Assembly: GCF_024124825.1 (NCBI RefSeq)
Contig: NZ_JAMXSS010000005.1
Coordinates: 1-64,000 of the forward strand
Reading direction: 5' to 3'
Length of the DNA stretch: 64,000 bases
DNA from: Arthrobacter sp. H16F315
GTDB lineage: Bacteria > Actinomycetota > Actinomycetes > Actinomycetales > Micrococcaceae
In this document: piece by piece, positions 9,215 to 17,350 of the stretch
Layout of the letters: each line of letters opens with the position of its first letter
Position numbering within the stretch: the stretch's first letter is position 1
Program-made: the position numbers and the translations under genes
Notes under the pieces: generated by a model
What the model was told of the DNA's origin: nothing
Database searches by the model: none
What the model saw: the letters and a program-made list of their open reading frames with translations, nothing else

Positions 9215-9390
9215 CGGGTCTTCCTTTCGGGGTTCTGACTTCTGAAAATCTCTGGTGCCGGTTCCTGGAACAGGACCGGGACACTGCTTGCGGCCGTGCC
9301 CTGCGGGCTGTGCCGTTCCGGGACGGTTAGCGGGTCGGTGAACAGCGGTGCTGTGCCGAACTCGTCAGCACCGGCGGTGGGCGTGCTCAC
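9211..9390 (-). CDS. 59-residue protein coupled between lipoprotein and ATPase
   Basis: GTG start within GTGA overlaps the lipoprotein stop, and its stop lies in the ATGA that starts the ATPase. The sequence is polar and Pro-rich with no membrane helix or known motif (begins MSTPTAGADEFGTAPLF, ends with a basic QNPERKTR). The double coupling argues that it is translated. Function unknown; an accessory peptide for the ATPase is conceivable. Confidence 0.55.
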   Translation of the reverse strand: MSTPTAGADEFGTAPLFTDPLTVPERHSPQGTAASSVPVLFQEPAPEIFRSQNPERKTR

Positions 9391-9923
9391 TGGGGAGTCA
9401 CCGGGCTGATGGACGTGACAAGCCAGGGATCGTCCTGGCCGATGCGGTGGAGCATCATCGTCCACGGCCCGGCGTTGGTGTCGAAGGACGCCGTAACCGT
9501 CATGGGGTTTTGTGCCTCCCGGGTGATCGCGGGACCGTCCGTGACGGTGGAGAACGGAACACGGGCCGGATCGATGTAGCGGGCGTCTTCCTTGTACTCG
9601 GTCGCGAGCATCGGTTCCAGATCCTTGAACCAGGTCTTCTCCTCCACCGAAGGCCGGCCGAACAGGACCATGGCCTTCGCGGCGGTCTCTTTGACCCTCG
9701 TCTCGGCGGCGGCATCCCAGGTGACGTTAGGGCCGTGGTACTGCTCGGAGGCCTCGTCATGCCCGTGGCCATCACCGGCTGAGTGCGCGTCAGCATCCGC
9801 CGTGATGGTCGGGGCCGGCGCGGCCGCTGTGGTGGTCGTCTGTGCGGCTGGGGTCCCGGCGCAGGCCGTCAGCAGGGCAGCGGTGGCCAGCAGGGCCGGG
9901 GCGAGTGCGGTTCTGCGCATCAC
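9387..9923 (-). CDS. Conjugation-operon lipoprotein
   Basis: Protein of 178 residues with a lipoprotein signal: basic MRRTALAP, hydrophobic core, and lipobox LTAC with the lipidated cysteine near residue 21. A Thr/Ala-rich, His-containing linker follows, then a small globular domain. The stop of the peptidase gene overlaps the start (CTGTGATG), so GTG at 9923 or ATG at 9920 are both possible. Probably an exposed envelope component of the transfer apparatus; no enzymatic motif is seen. Confidence 0.7.
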   Translation of the reverse strand: MMRRTALAPALLATAALLTACAGTPAAQTTTTAAAPAPTITADADAHSAGDGHGHDEASEQYHGPNVTWDAAAETRVKETAAKAMVLFGRPSVEEKTWFKDLEPMLATEYKEDARYIDPARVPFSTVTDGPAITREAQNPMTVTASFDTNAGPWTMMLHRIGQDDPWLVTSISPVTPQ

Positions 9924-11185
9924 AGGATGCCTTTCTCTTTGAGGATCGGTGTGGGGTCGATGGTGGCGTTGATCGGGATCATCGGATTCGGCAGGGCCCC
10001 GGCGTAAAACTCCATATGCAGGTGCCGGCCGAAGACGTTGCCGGTCGCACCTTCAGTCCCGAGGGGGGTTCCGGCGGCAACGGTGTCGCCTTCCTTGACC
10101 TTTAGAGAGCCGGCCTCCATGTGGTACATCCCGATGGTCAGCTTCCCGTCCAGGGTTTGGCCGGTGATGCCGGTTCCGAACTGGCCTTCAAGGTTTCTGA
10201 TTTTCACGATCTTCAGATCCGTGATCGCCACAATCACCCCGGCCTGGCCAGGAGTGGAGAAGTCGATTCCGTAGTGGAAGTTGGCCAGCACTCCCCCGGC
10301 CGTACCGGGAGGGGCCGGCCGCGGGCCGTACCCGCTGGTCATGACAGCCTTCTGCAGGGGCTTGACCCACTTCCCGGCAATGTCGCCGACAACCTGGTTT
10401 CCCTCGACCGGGCACACCCCGGACGGGTCCACCATGGAAGCCGACTCCCCGCCGAGTGCCTTAACGATCTGCGTGGCCTGTTCCCGGAACCGGGTGTAGT
10501 GGTGTGGATCCGCGTTCCGCTGCGTGCGGTGGATGGCAATGGTCGGTTCAAGGTTTTCCCACCCCTGAACGTTCTGGAGAGCCTTGAAGAAGTTTGTAGC
10601 GCTGGTGTGGGGGTCCATGCGGTCTTCGTAGGAACCCCACGAACCATTTGCGCGCTGCTGGAACAGCCCCCGTGAGTCCGGGCCAGCACCGTCACCGAAA
10701 TCAATGACCCGCAGCGTGGACTCGCCAATGGCAGCCTGAACACCGATTAGCTGTGCGGCCACGGGCAGTTTCAGATCCTCTGCAGCCTTCATGATCGCGG
10801 CCGCGTTCTTCATCTGCTCACCATCGAACCCGGCCACTGTGCTGCCAGGGACCGCTGATGCTGCGGATACAGCTGACGTGCCAGGTGCCGCACAGGCAGA
10901 AGCGGCCTGAGCCGGCGTTCCGCCATCGTCAAGAACCACAACAACGAAGCCCAGGGCGAGGGTGGTAGCGGCGGCAACAGGAACGACGACTTTTCGAAAC
11001 GCCTTACCTGCAACGGCTGTTGCTGCCCCAGCAGCAGCGACACCCATTAGGACGACCGCCTGATTCTGTCGGCGCGAAACCAGCAGCCGATGAACAGGTA
11101 AGTCCCGCCCCTGCACCGCATAGTGACTCGCATATCGCCCCTCCCCTGGGCTATTCCGAGGCTTGTCCCCGGACGGAAAACCCAT
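9920..11185 (-). CDS. Bifunctional cell-wall hydrolase: lysozyme-like plus M23 peptidase
   Basis: Protein of up to 421 residues. After a membrane segment (about residues 60-88) comes a lysozyme/transglycosylase-like domain with an AIGES glutamate and SRGLFQQR. A C-terminal LytM/M23 zinc endopeptidase domain follows, with HYGIDF (His and Asp ligands) and HLHMEF (HxH). Such enzymes open peptidoglycan locally for T4SS assembly (VirB1-like role) in Gram-positive conjugation systems. It is the first gene of the minus-strand operon. Start uncertain: the long N-terminus has no strong Shine-Dalgarno, and ATG at about 11047 is an alternative. Confidence 0.8.
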   Translation of the reverse strand: MGFPSGDKPRNSPGEGRYASHYAVQGRDLPVHRLLVSRRQNQAVVLMGVAAAGAATAVAGKAFRKVVVPVAAATTLALGFVVVVLDDGGTPAQAASACAAPGTSAVSAASAVPGSTVAGFDGEQMKNAAAIMKAAEDLKLPVAAQLIGVQAAIGESTLRVIDFGDGAGPDSRGLFQQRANGSWGSYEDRMDPHTSATNFFKALQNVQGWENLEPTIAIHRTQRNADPHHYTRFREQATQIVKALGGESASMVDPSGVCPVEGNQVVGDIAGKWVKPLQKAVMTSGYGPRPAPPGTAGGVLANFHYGIDFSTPGQAGVIVAITDLKIVKIRNLEGQFGTGITGQTLDGKLTIGMYHMEAGSLKVKEGDTVAAGTPLGTEGATGNVFGRHLHMEFYAGALPNPMIPINATIDPTPILKEKGIL

Positions 11186-11323
11186 CCCGGCTAAACTCAG
11201 CCGTAAAGCTAGGATGGATTTGAAACCAACGGTTAAGTATTTGCGGATGCTTAACTATTGGGATCATTCTAGCAGAATCAATCGTGCGCGTCTTGTCGTG
11301 TTTGCCCCATCCAAGGAGTGTTT
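11186..11323. promoter_or_regulatory. Divergent control region with inverted repeat
   Basis: This AT-richer gap separates the minus-strand conjugation operon from the plus-strand regulator operon. It contains an inverted repeat GTTAAG (11232-11237) and CTTAAC (11250-11255). The adjacent helix-turn-helix gene is a natural candidate regulator. For that gene, AAGGAG about 5 bp before GTG at 11324 is a good ribosome-binding site. Confidence 0.45.
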
Positions 11324-12061
11324 GTGCCTGTCTCAGCCTCAGAGTTCAAGAGCTGGCTGGACGCTCAGTCCATCAGCACTTCCCCTGCCGCTCTGAGCGC
11401 TCTGACGGGGCTGCACCGAGGCACGTTGGGCAACCAGCTGCGGCGTGGAAACGTTGCAGAATCGACGGTCGTTGCCGTCGCTCGCGCGTCCGGAGCGAAC
11501 GTGCTGGAGTCCCTTGCCGCCTTTGACCCGTACAGGAACATGTACACCAGACAGATTGAGCCCACGCCGGCAGAAGTGCTCAGCCAGGTCCACCACGCAG
11601 ACCTCATGGCCGAGCTACAATTCCGCACCTCGAAGAAGTACTACCCGCGGGATCTGCGGAAACATATTCCGCTCATAGACTTCCCGCACGAGGGATCCAA
11701 TCGGGCATGGATTGACGCCATCGACTCCGGCGACATCAGGCACCGCATGGCAGAAGAGACTGGCATGGCCCTGACATACATCTTCACGCAGCTCACCGAA
11801 AACAAACTGACCCCACCGCTTGCGGTAGCAGCCTCCAGGGCAGCAGGCACTTCCTTCGCATCAGGTCTGGTGGTCGTCGGCCTCGTGCTTCCGGCTGAGG
11901 CAGGCTGGCAACCACGCGCCAGGGAGGACGAGCTGCTTGAAATCACGGACGATGCACTTGTCGAGCTAATCTCCGGCCGCATAAACCTGCTGCAGCGGCG
12001 CGTCAAACAACGTAAGGAAGCCCAGGAGTATGCGGAAAAGATGACGGAGCTTCTGGGATGA
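11324..12061 (+). CDS. Helix-turn-helix regulator-like protein
   Basis: About 245 residues. The N-terminal 50 residues have a helix-turn-helix pattern (LTGLHRGTLGNQLRRGNVAESTVVAVARASG), with a larger alpha-helical domain behind it. GTG at 11324 is preferred over GTG at 11318 because of the AAGGAG spacing. It is the first gene of a plus-strand operon divergent from the conjugation genes and overlaps the next gene by ATGA. It probably binds the intergenic region; this is inferred from the domain and position. Confidence 0.6.
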   Translation: MPVSASEFKSWLDAQSISTSPAALSALTGLHRGTLGNQLRRGNVAESTVVAVARASGANVLESLAAFDPYRNMYTRQIEPTPAEVLSQVHHADLMAELQFRTSKKYYPRDLRKHIPLIDFPHEGSNRAWIDAIDSGDIRHRMAEETGMALTYIFTQLTENKLTPPLAVAASRAAGTSFASGLVVVGLVLPAEAGWQPRAREDELLEITDDALVELISGRINLLQRRVKQRKEAQEYAEKMTELLG

Positions 12062-12822
12062 ATCCACTAGGTGTCGTCCCGGTGACGCTCATGCTCATCC
12101 TTCTGGGCAGTCTTACGTTCAAGCGTATAAATACACCCGCATCCGGGTTTGAGCACGCCTTGCGGGAAAAGGCGAGCAGAATCGCTTTGTCGGGCATCTT
12201 TCTCACCACCGCTTATCTGCTGCTGGTACCGCCCGTGTACTACGCGCTGGATTCGATCATGCCGATCACCAACGCTACCGACCTCATCTCCAAGTACTGC
12301 GCACTGGTAGCCGTCGCCTTTCTGGGCGGGCACCTTAGTGTCGCCTACGGATCCCCCTTTGCCCGTCGTTGGACAGTGGGCGCTCCCGGAACCGTTGTGC
12401 TGGGCCTCGTCTCCGCTGGCCTGCTATGGACTGTCGTGGCCACAGACGCCCCGTATTCATCCCCCCAGATGCTCGACTTCGCCACACAGCCCAGCGTTCG
12501 CATAAACACCTGGTTAGTGCTGTTCTACGTGGCCTACATTGTCCTTCCCCTGGTGCGGCCGGCGTACCTCGACTCCACGAAGAACCCTCTCCGGACAGGC
12601 CGGATGGCTTCAGGCATGATTGCCGGCGGTTTCACCCTCTCCCTCTTGCGCGCCGGAGCGTACCCCGTCGAGTGGTTTGGTAGCGGGAATGTGGTTTACC
12701 TGTACATGCTCATCTCCTATGCCTCCACTGCCCTCGTGGTCGTGGGACTCGCGCTGTTTGCTTACGCGCGCAGGAACAGAAAAGTGAAAACCGAGCTGGG
12801 ATCTGCCCTCTCACTCGATTAG
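12058..12822 (+). CDS. Polytopic membrane protein of unknown function
   Basis: Protein of 254 residues with about six to seven hydrophobic segments and no recognisable catalytic motif. Its ATG overlaps the stop of the preceding regulator (ATGA), so the two are translationally coupled. The pairing suggests that the cytoplasmic DNA-binding protein and the membrane protein act together. Confidence 0.65.
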   Translation: MNPLGVVPVTLMLILLGSLTFKRINTPASGFEHALREKASRIALSGIFLTTAYLLLVPPVYYALDSIMPITNATDLISKYCALVAVAFLGGHLSVAYGSPFARRWTVGAPGTVVLGLVSAGLLWTVVATDAPYSSPQMLDFATQPSVRINTWLVLFYVAYIVLPLVRPAYLDSTKNPLRTGRMASGMIAGGFTLSLLRAGAYPVEWFGSGNVVYLYMLISYASTALVVVGLALFAYARRNRKVKTELGSALSLD

Positions 12823-12836
12823 GAAGGCCGGGAGAC

Positions 12837-13143
12837 ATGACTACCCCCTCAACAAGCGCAGGAAGCAGTCAAAAGCGTCTTAGCGGAAGTACCGCGGGAG
12901 CATGAGGCTGCCTATCGCGTCATCTACCAGGCAGTGAAGGTGTGCCTGGCAGATGGCATGGAGCGGCGGGCAGCTGCCGCCTACTTGGGAGTCTCGCGGT
13001 GGCGTATCGACCGCCAGGGACGCTACTTTCGGTCTTTGAGAGCGACCAGGACCTTGTTCCGGGATGCCATGGCTGCCAATCCTGCAACTGATCCTGCCGG
13101 CGAGTCCGTGGAAGCCATAGTCCGAAGAGCGTGGAAGAAGTAG
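12837..13143 (+). pseudogene. Small helix-turn-helix gene, frameshifted copy 1
   Basis: Same gene as 61898-62203. An extra C in the CCCCC run after the first codons (near 12842-12846) shifts the frame, and the reading frame resumes later. Copy 2 has CCCC and is intact, so this is probably a sequence error. Confidence 0.85.
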
Positions 13144-13322
13144 CCCTCAAAGGGTCCCAAATCCCAAAATTCTTGGTTTCATGACATATTGGAATCATGC
13201 AATCTGGAATCTGTCACGAGCTTGCTGGGCGAGTCACACCCCACGCGATGACTCTTTCAAAAAGAGCGACACGCCGCGGCGACGTGCAGGGTTTCGTTTA
13301 TCAAAACCGCTTAGATAGCACT

Positions 13323-13550
13323 ATGGCAATTCAGAAGCTTGCTCAGGGAGGCCGCCCTTCCAAGGGGCCCCGGCACACGTTTGTGGTCAAGCCCGATCTT
13401 GCGCGGGCCGAAAAGCTGCGGGCCATTATGGAAATTCTTGGCACGAACGCAGTTGATTACCTGACACCGCTGGTTGCCAGGCATATAGATTCCATCGACC
13501 TTGAAGAACTGCGCAATCAGGAGACATTGCCTATACCGAAAGCCAGTTAA
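13323..13550 (+). CDS. Small CopG-like/rep-associated protein
   Basis: Protein of 75 residues beginning MAIQKLAQGGRPSKGPRHTF. The basic start followed by a helix-turn-helix-like stretch (DLARAEKLRAIMEILGTNAVDYLTPLVARHI) resembles small plasmid copy-control or ribbon-helix-helix proteins. A longer in-frame version from 13197 is possible, but its N-terminus lacks family texture. It sits just upstream of the replication gene and is followed by a terminator hairpin. Confidence 0.55.
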   Translation: MAIQKLAQGGRPSKGPRHTFVVKPDLARAEKLRAIMEILGTNAVDYLTPLVARHIDSIDLEELRNQETLPIPKAS

Positions 13551-13555
13551 TAACT

Positions 13556-13580
13556 GAAGGCCCGCACATGGCGGGCCTTC
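13556..13580 (+). terminator. Intrinsic terminator-like hairpin before rep
   Basis: Arms GAAGGCCCGC (13556-13565) and GCGGGCCTTC (13571-13580) form a perfect 10-bp stem with a 5-nt loop. It is followed by GTTAAATATTT. It immediately follows the 75-residue gene. Confidence 0.7.
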
Positions 13581-13592
13581 GTTAAATATTTA

Positions 13593-13660
13593 GTTCAGAT
13601 CTCGTTCTTGGCGGGATGTCGATCTGAACTTTTGTCCAACACCCACCCAGTGGGTGGATT
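13593..13660 (+). promoter_or_regulatory. Inverted repeats upstream of the replication gene
   Basis: A 9-bp inverted repeat GTTCAGATC (13593-13601) / GATCTGAAC (13621-13629) is followed by a short palindromic CCCACCCAGTGGG segment. These lie between the terminator and rep, where copy-control sites or part of the origin would be expected. The role is inferred from position. Confidence 0.4.
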
Positions 13661-13692
13661 TTGTCGTTCCCCCGAAGGAGTAACTGCTGTCT

Positions 13693-14784
13693 ATGGTACC
13701 GGAAGTCAATTCCGCGTCAACGCACGCACGTAAGGGTGTCGCGGGCCAACCTAGCCCTCAGCAGGCGTGGATCCTTGCACCCCTGATCGCCGGCCAAGCG
13801 TCCTACCGCCTAGGCCGATGGATGGGCACCAGGTTCCAATACCCGCGGCCGGCAACTCCGCCCACCATTACGACGTCTCTGCCCGAGCACCCCGCAGCAG
13901 TCATGATCCACGGTACGGACGGTTCCGTAGCCACTCTCTGCATCGACTTGGATACATCCAAGGCACTGAAGAGCGTCGTGGACTCAGACGCAGCCCGGCT
14001 CAGGAAGCTTCTGAACGAAGCCAACGTCAGCTACGTGGAGGACTTCTCCCCCAGCGGCGGCAGGCACATCTACATTCCCCTTCAACAACGCCTCACCGCC
14101 GCCAAAGCCCGCGAGCTTGTCGAAGCCCTCGGCCTTCTCGCCGCAAGCCTGGACCCGAGCCCCCACCAGAACATCACCGACGGCTGCATCCGCGTCCCGG
14201 GCTCAAGGCACAAGGCTGGCGGCCACCAAACCCTCATTACTCCCCTATCCCAGGCCTACGCCACCCTCCGCGTCCGCAACTCAGCGCGTGCCATAGCAGC
14301 ATTGCGCGCCGCACTGGCCCCGGAGCTGGCCCGCAACAAGGCCATCCAAAAACGCCAAGCCAAAGCAGCAACAACAGTACGGACCACTGCTGGACAGCTG
14401 CCCGTCGCTGGCCGCAGCGAAACCCCCCTGCGCCGGATTGCACGCACTGGCCTTTACGACACGGCTACGTACGCCAGCGCCTCGGAGGCCCGCATGGGTG
14501 TGCTGAACCACTTCGCTGCGTGCGGATGGACCCTGGAAGAGGTACGGAACGAACTCACCGGCCAGTTCCCGGGCCTGGCAGCCCTCTACGGCACGCAAGC
14601 CAAACAGGCGCGACTCCTTTCCAGCGAATGGGCCAACGCCCAGGCCTTCACCAACGCCGGCAGCACCCAAAAACGTAAGTCCCGTGAACCCGGAAAAATC
14701 AATGCCCTTATTAACAACACAAGCCCCACTGAACCCACAGGGGGGCACTCAACCGCAGTTCCGCGTCAATCCACCAACTCGTAA
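13693..14784 (+). CDS. Replication protein with PrimPol (AEP primase-like) domain
   Basis: Protein of 363 residues. Archaeo-eukaryotic primase-like motifs are readable: CIDLDTS (metal-binding DxD), SGGRHIYIPL (sxH-type motif) and RVPGSRHK, at about residues 80-185. A helical C-terminal domain follows. PrimPol-type Rep proteins initiate replication of several actinobacterial plasmids. It is followed 5 bp later by a winged-helix gene that may be its partner. Start at ATG 13693; a GAAGGAG sits about 13 bp upstream. Confidence 0.75.
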   Translation: MVPEVNSASTHARKGVAGQPSPQQAWILAPLIAGQASYRLGRWMGTRFQYPRPATPPTITTSLPEHPAAVMIHGTDGSVATLCIDLDTSKALKSVVDSDAARLRKLLNEANVSYVEDFSPSGGRHIYIPLQQRLTAAKARELVEALGLLAASLDPSPHQNITDGCIRVPGSRHKAGGHQTLITPLSQAYATLRVRNSARAIAALRAALAPELARNKAIQKRQAKAATTVRTTAGQLPVAGRSETPLRRIARTGLYDTATYASASEARMGVLNHFAACGWTLEEVRNELTGQFPGLAALYGTQAKQARLLSSEWANAQAFTNAGSTQKRKSREPGKINALINNTSPTEPTGGHSTAVPRQSTNS

Positions 14785-14789
14785 ACGAC

Positions 14790-15533
14790 TTGGAAAATGT
14801 CCTGTACGCCGTCCTGGACCACCGCTTGGCAGCCAGGGGCCGCGAAGGACTCGGCCTCCGCCTCCTGGTCCGCGGCCTGCTGGGTTACATGAGGGCGAAA
14901 GAAACGGATCTTCTCGATGTCGGTTGTCGTACGCTTGCGGTCGCGCTGGGAAAGCACCATGTCACCATTGCCCGGTTACTTCCCGTTCTGGCCCAGGCCT
15001 CCGATGGAATTCTCACCAAAGTCGCGGATGCTCGCCACAAGACAGCAGACGTCTACCTCATTCAGTTGCCTCGGCACTATCAGCAACTAGCGAGGGAGCT
15101 GACGTGGCGCAAAGGACGCATCCATGCCGTGCGACCTGTGTTCCGAAGCCTGGGAGACGTGGCTGCCCTTGTCTATGAATCCATCGAACGAGCTAGGCAC
15201 TCCCCCACCACCGCGGAGATTGTCCGTTTTACGAGCATCAGCCGCAACGCCGTATCGACCGCGCTGACCGAGATGGAGGCCCTGGGCATGGTTTACCGCG
15301 ACCACGGTCACTGGAAGAGGAGGGCAGTTAATCTGACTAATCTGGCGGCAAGGCTGGGCGTGTTGGAGGACTACCAGGCCCACATCAGCCGTAACCGGTT
15401 CGAACGCGCCCGCTGGCACGCATACCTGGACCGTTTCCGGACCGTTGAGGTTGATGAAGGTGCACTGTACGACCAGGAACGGGAGGAGTATTGGCTGCCT
15501 CCTGGGGATGCTGCGATCTGGAACGCCGCATAG
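14790..15533 (+). CDS. Winged-helix replication-associated protein
   Basis: Up to 247 residues with two DNA-binding-like regions. One is near residues 45-75 (LAVALGKHHVTIARLLPVL); a winged-helix is near residues 140-185 (TTAEIVRFTSISRNAVSTALTEMEALGMVYRD). No ATG or GTG lies upstream in frame, so TTG at 14790, just after the rep stop, is the likely start, probably through coupling. Both copies agree over the shared part. It probably recognises origin DNA together with the PrimPol protein; this is inference. Confidence 0.6.
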   Translation: MENVLYAVLDHRLAARGREGLGLRLLVRGLLGYMRAKETDLLDVGCRTLAVALGKHHVTIARLLPVLAQASDGILTKVADARHKTADVYLIQLPRHYQQLARELTWRKGRIHAVRPVFRSLGDVAALVYESIERARHSPTTAEIVRFTSISRNAVSTALTEMEALGMVYRDHGHWKRRAVNLTNLAARLGVLEDYQAHISRNRFERARWHAYLDRFRTVEVDEGALYDQEREEYWLPPGDAAIWNAA

Positions 15534-15974
15534 ACGACGAACCGGGGGCTGCAGCGATGCCCGGGTTGCCTGTACGCATTTTTCCGGTTACCTCCGGCGC
15601 ACTGAATATGCGGACGACGACAGGACGGGGGCTCCGAGAAAGCTGCCGCAAAACGGCAAGCACTGACGCCCAATGTGGACCGCTTTTGAGATTCATCCTC
15701 CGGTCTCCACCGGGGGCCGACAGCGGGGGACAGCGCGACGGAAGAGCTGCAGGGCGGCGCTCAATCGCTTACCTGCAGGGTTTCCTCATGTTGGTCATTC
15801 GCTTGCGAATGAAGCGTATACAGCAAAGCAATTGAAACTTGCTTTAGAAGTAAAACTTGCCATAACAGCTTTACTTTTTTGACTTGTGAAAAAAGTAAAG
15901 ACACGCAAGCCAGCTTCACAAGTGAAACAAGTGCCGCCTGGTTACGCTGGGAACACTTGTGAAAGGAAGATTCG
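15534..15974 (+). promoter_or_regulatory. Partition control/centromere-like region upstream of parA
   Basis: Gene-poor and AT-rich toward its end. It contains CATTCGC (15796-15802) facing GCGAATG (15805-15811), and three copies of a 9-mer: ACTTGTGAA at 15882-15890, its complement TTCACAAGT at 15915-15923, and ACTTGTGAA at 15955-15963. The last touches the ribosome-binding site AAGGAAG of parA. The arrangement fits operator or parS sites bound by the ParB-like protein. Confidence 0.55.
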
Positions 15975-16889
15975 ATGAAACACGATCTGGACCGCGGCGC
16001 GCTCAGCAGGGTAATCGCGGTAATCAACGGCAAAGGCGGGGTCTTCAAGACCAGCTTGGTAGCCAACGTCGGTGGACTCCTCGCGGAGGCTGGCTCACGC
16101 GTACTCCTCGTGGATTTGGACCCGCAGGGCAACCTTGCGGAGGACCTAGGTTATTCCGACAAGGGGGACGGCGGCAGGAGCTTGGCAGCGGCTCTCTGCT
16201 TCGGTGCAGAGCCGTCCCTGCTCACAAGTATCCGACCCAACCTGGACGTCATTGCCGGCGGACCCGAACTCGATGATGCAGCAGCGTTTCTCGGAGCCAA
16301 AGCCCAAAAGGACCGCGACGCAGCCCACCTAGCCCTGGCAAAGATGCTCGCAACCATCGCGGGGGAGTACGACCTCGTCCTCCTTGACTGCCCGCCCGGA
16401 AACGAGCCCCTCCAGGCATCAGCCGTCGCGGCCGCACGGTACGCACTGGTGCCGCTGAAGACAGACATGTCCAGCCGCAAAGGCGTCGCTGCGGTGGCAG
16501 CACGCATGGACAGCGTCGTGGGACTCAACCCAGCACTCGATCTCCTGGGTGTTGTCCTGGTGGGAACCGGAACCAACTCAAAACAGGTCCACAAAGTCAC
16601 CCGCGACCACCTCATCGCCGACTTCGGCACCGACGAAGTGCTGTTCCCAATGACCATCCGACACGCAGAAGCAACTGCCCAGGCCTGCCGGGAGCGCGGG
16701 CTACTGGCGCACGAGCTCGAACGGGAACTTAGCAAAGCACCCAAATGGTGGGAGATTCGTCGCGGAGAAGCTAAAGCCACGAATGCAGGGCCAAGGTCTG
16801 CATCCAGCGTTGCTGAGGACCTGCATGCAGTCGCCATGGAAGTAACGCGGCGGGTAGCCGCTGCAGAGTCCCAGGAGGTTAGCGCATGA
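15975..16889 (+). CDS. parA: Plasmid partition ATPase ParA
   Basis: Protein of 304 residues of the ParA/MinD superfamily. Deviant Walker A reads GKGGVFKTS, with phenylalanine where glycine is usual but both lysines kept. Walker A' is LLVDLDPQGN and the Walker B-like segment is LVLLDCPPG. Start ATG with AAGGAAG upstream. It overlaps the small DNA-binding gene that follows by ATGA, giving a classical two-gene partition operon. It segregates plasmid copies using ATP-driven DNA binding. Confidence 0.88.
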   Translation: MKHDLDRGALSRVIAVINGKGGVFKTSLVANVGGLLAEAGSRVLLVDLDPQGNLAEDLGYSDKGDGGRSLAAALCFGAEPSLLTSIRPNLDVIAGGPELDDAAAFLGAKAQKDRDAAHLALAKMLATIAGEYDLVLLDCPPGNEPLQASAVAAARYALVPLKTDMSSRKGVAAVAARMDSVVGLNPALDLLGVVLVGTGTNSKQVHKVTRDHLIADFGTDEVLFPMTIRHAEATAQACRERGLLAHELERELSKAPKWWEIRRGEAKATNAGPRSASSVAEDLHAVAMEVTRRVAAAESQEVSA

Positions 16890-17254
16890 GCACCGAGCAG
16901 AACGCCGGCCGGCCCACCCTGGGCTTGCCGCCGCGACCCGCCGCAGCACCCACGACAGATGCACCACTAGCGCGCATGCTCTCCGGGCGCCGCGAGGCGC
17001 CGGCGAAGAGGGAAGAACCAAAGGATTCCCCGACTGAGAACATGACGGTAAGCATCCCAACCGCTCTGCGCAATCGCGCCAAGGCCGCGTACAAGGCGAC
17101 CAGCTACGCCGAGGGAGATAACACCTGGGCACATTTCGTTGCTAAAGCCATCGAAGCAGAAACCCGCCGCCGCGAAGCCGAACACAACCAGGGCGAGATG
17201 TACCCCTCATGGGGAGAGAAACTGCCCGGCGGCCGGAGGCTCAAGGATAGCTAA
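16886..17254 (+). CDS. ParB-like centromere-binding protein
   Basis: Protein of 122 residues. The N-terminal 50 residues are Pro/Ala-rich and disordered. Residues 52-92 (MTVSIPTALRNRAKAAYKATSY) fit a ribbon-helix-helix-type DNA-binding fold, and the tail is charged. The position directly after ParA with ATGA overlap supports the role of the small partition partner, binding the ACTTGTGAA repeats upstream of parA. There is no canonical ParB/Srx domain. Confidence 0.72.
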   Translation: MSTEQNAGRPTLGLPPRPAAAPTTDAPLARMLSGRREAPAKREEPKDSPTENMTVSIPTALRNRAKAAYKATSYAEGDNTWAHFVAKAIEAETRRREAEHNQGEMYPSWGEKLPGGRRLKDS

Positions 17255-17350
17255 CGGGGAAGTACGTCCCCCAAGCCAGATAGCAGTACCCGGGGGAGTG
17301 GTCGAACACCACAGGACCCGGGACCGGAACAGAGTAAACAGAGGAGAGAA

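Larger units (their letters stand above)
1..14940. repeat. Copy 1 of a ~14.94 kb direct repeat (circular overlap)
   Basis: Bases 1-14940 are repeated at 49061-64000 in the same orientation. I found three differences: one C fewer in copy 1 near 638-640, one C more in copy 1 near 12842-12846, and A versus G at 13586/62646. The simplest reading is a circular replicon of about 49,060 bp written past its own start. A real tandem duplication is possible but would not normally begin and end at arbitrary points inside genes. Confidence 0.95.
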
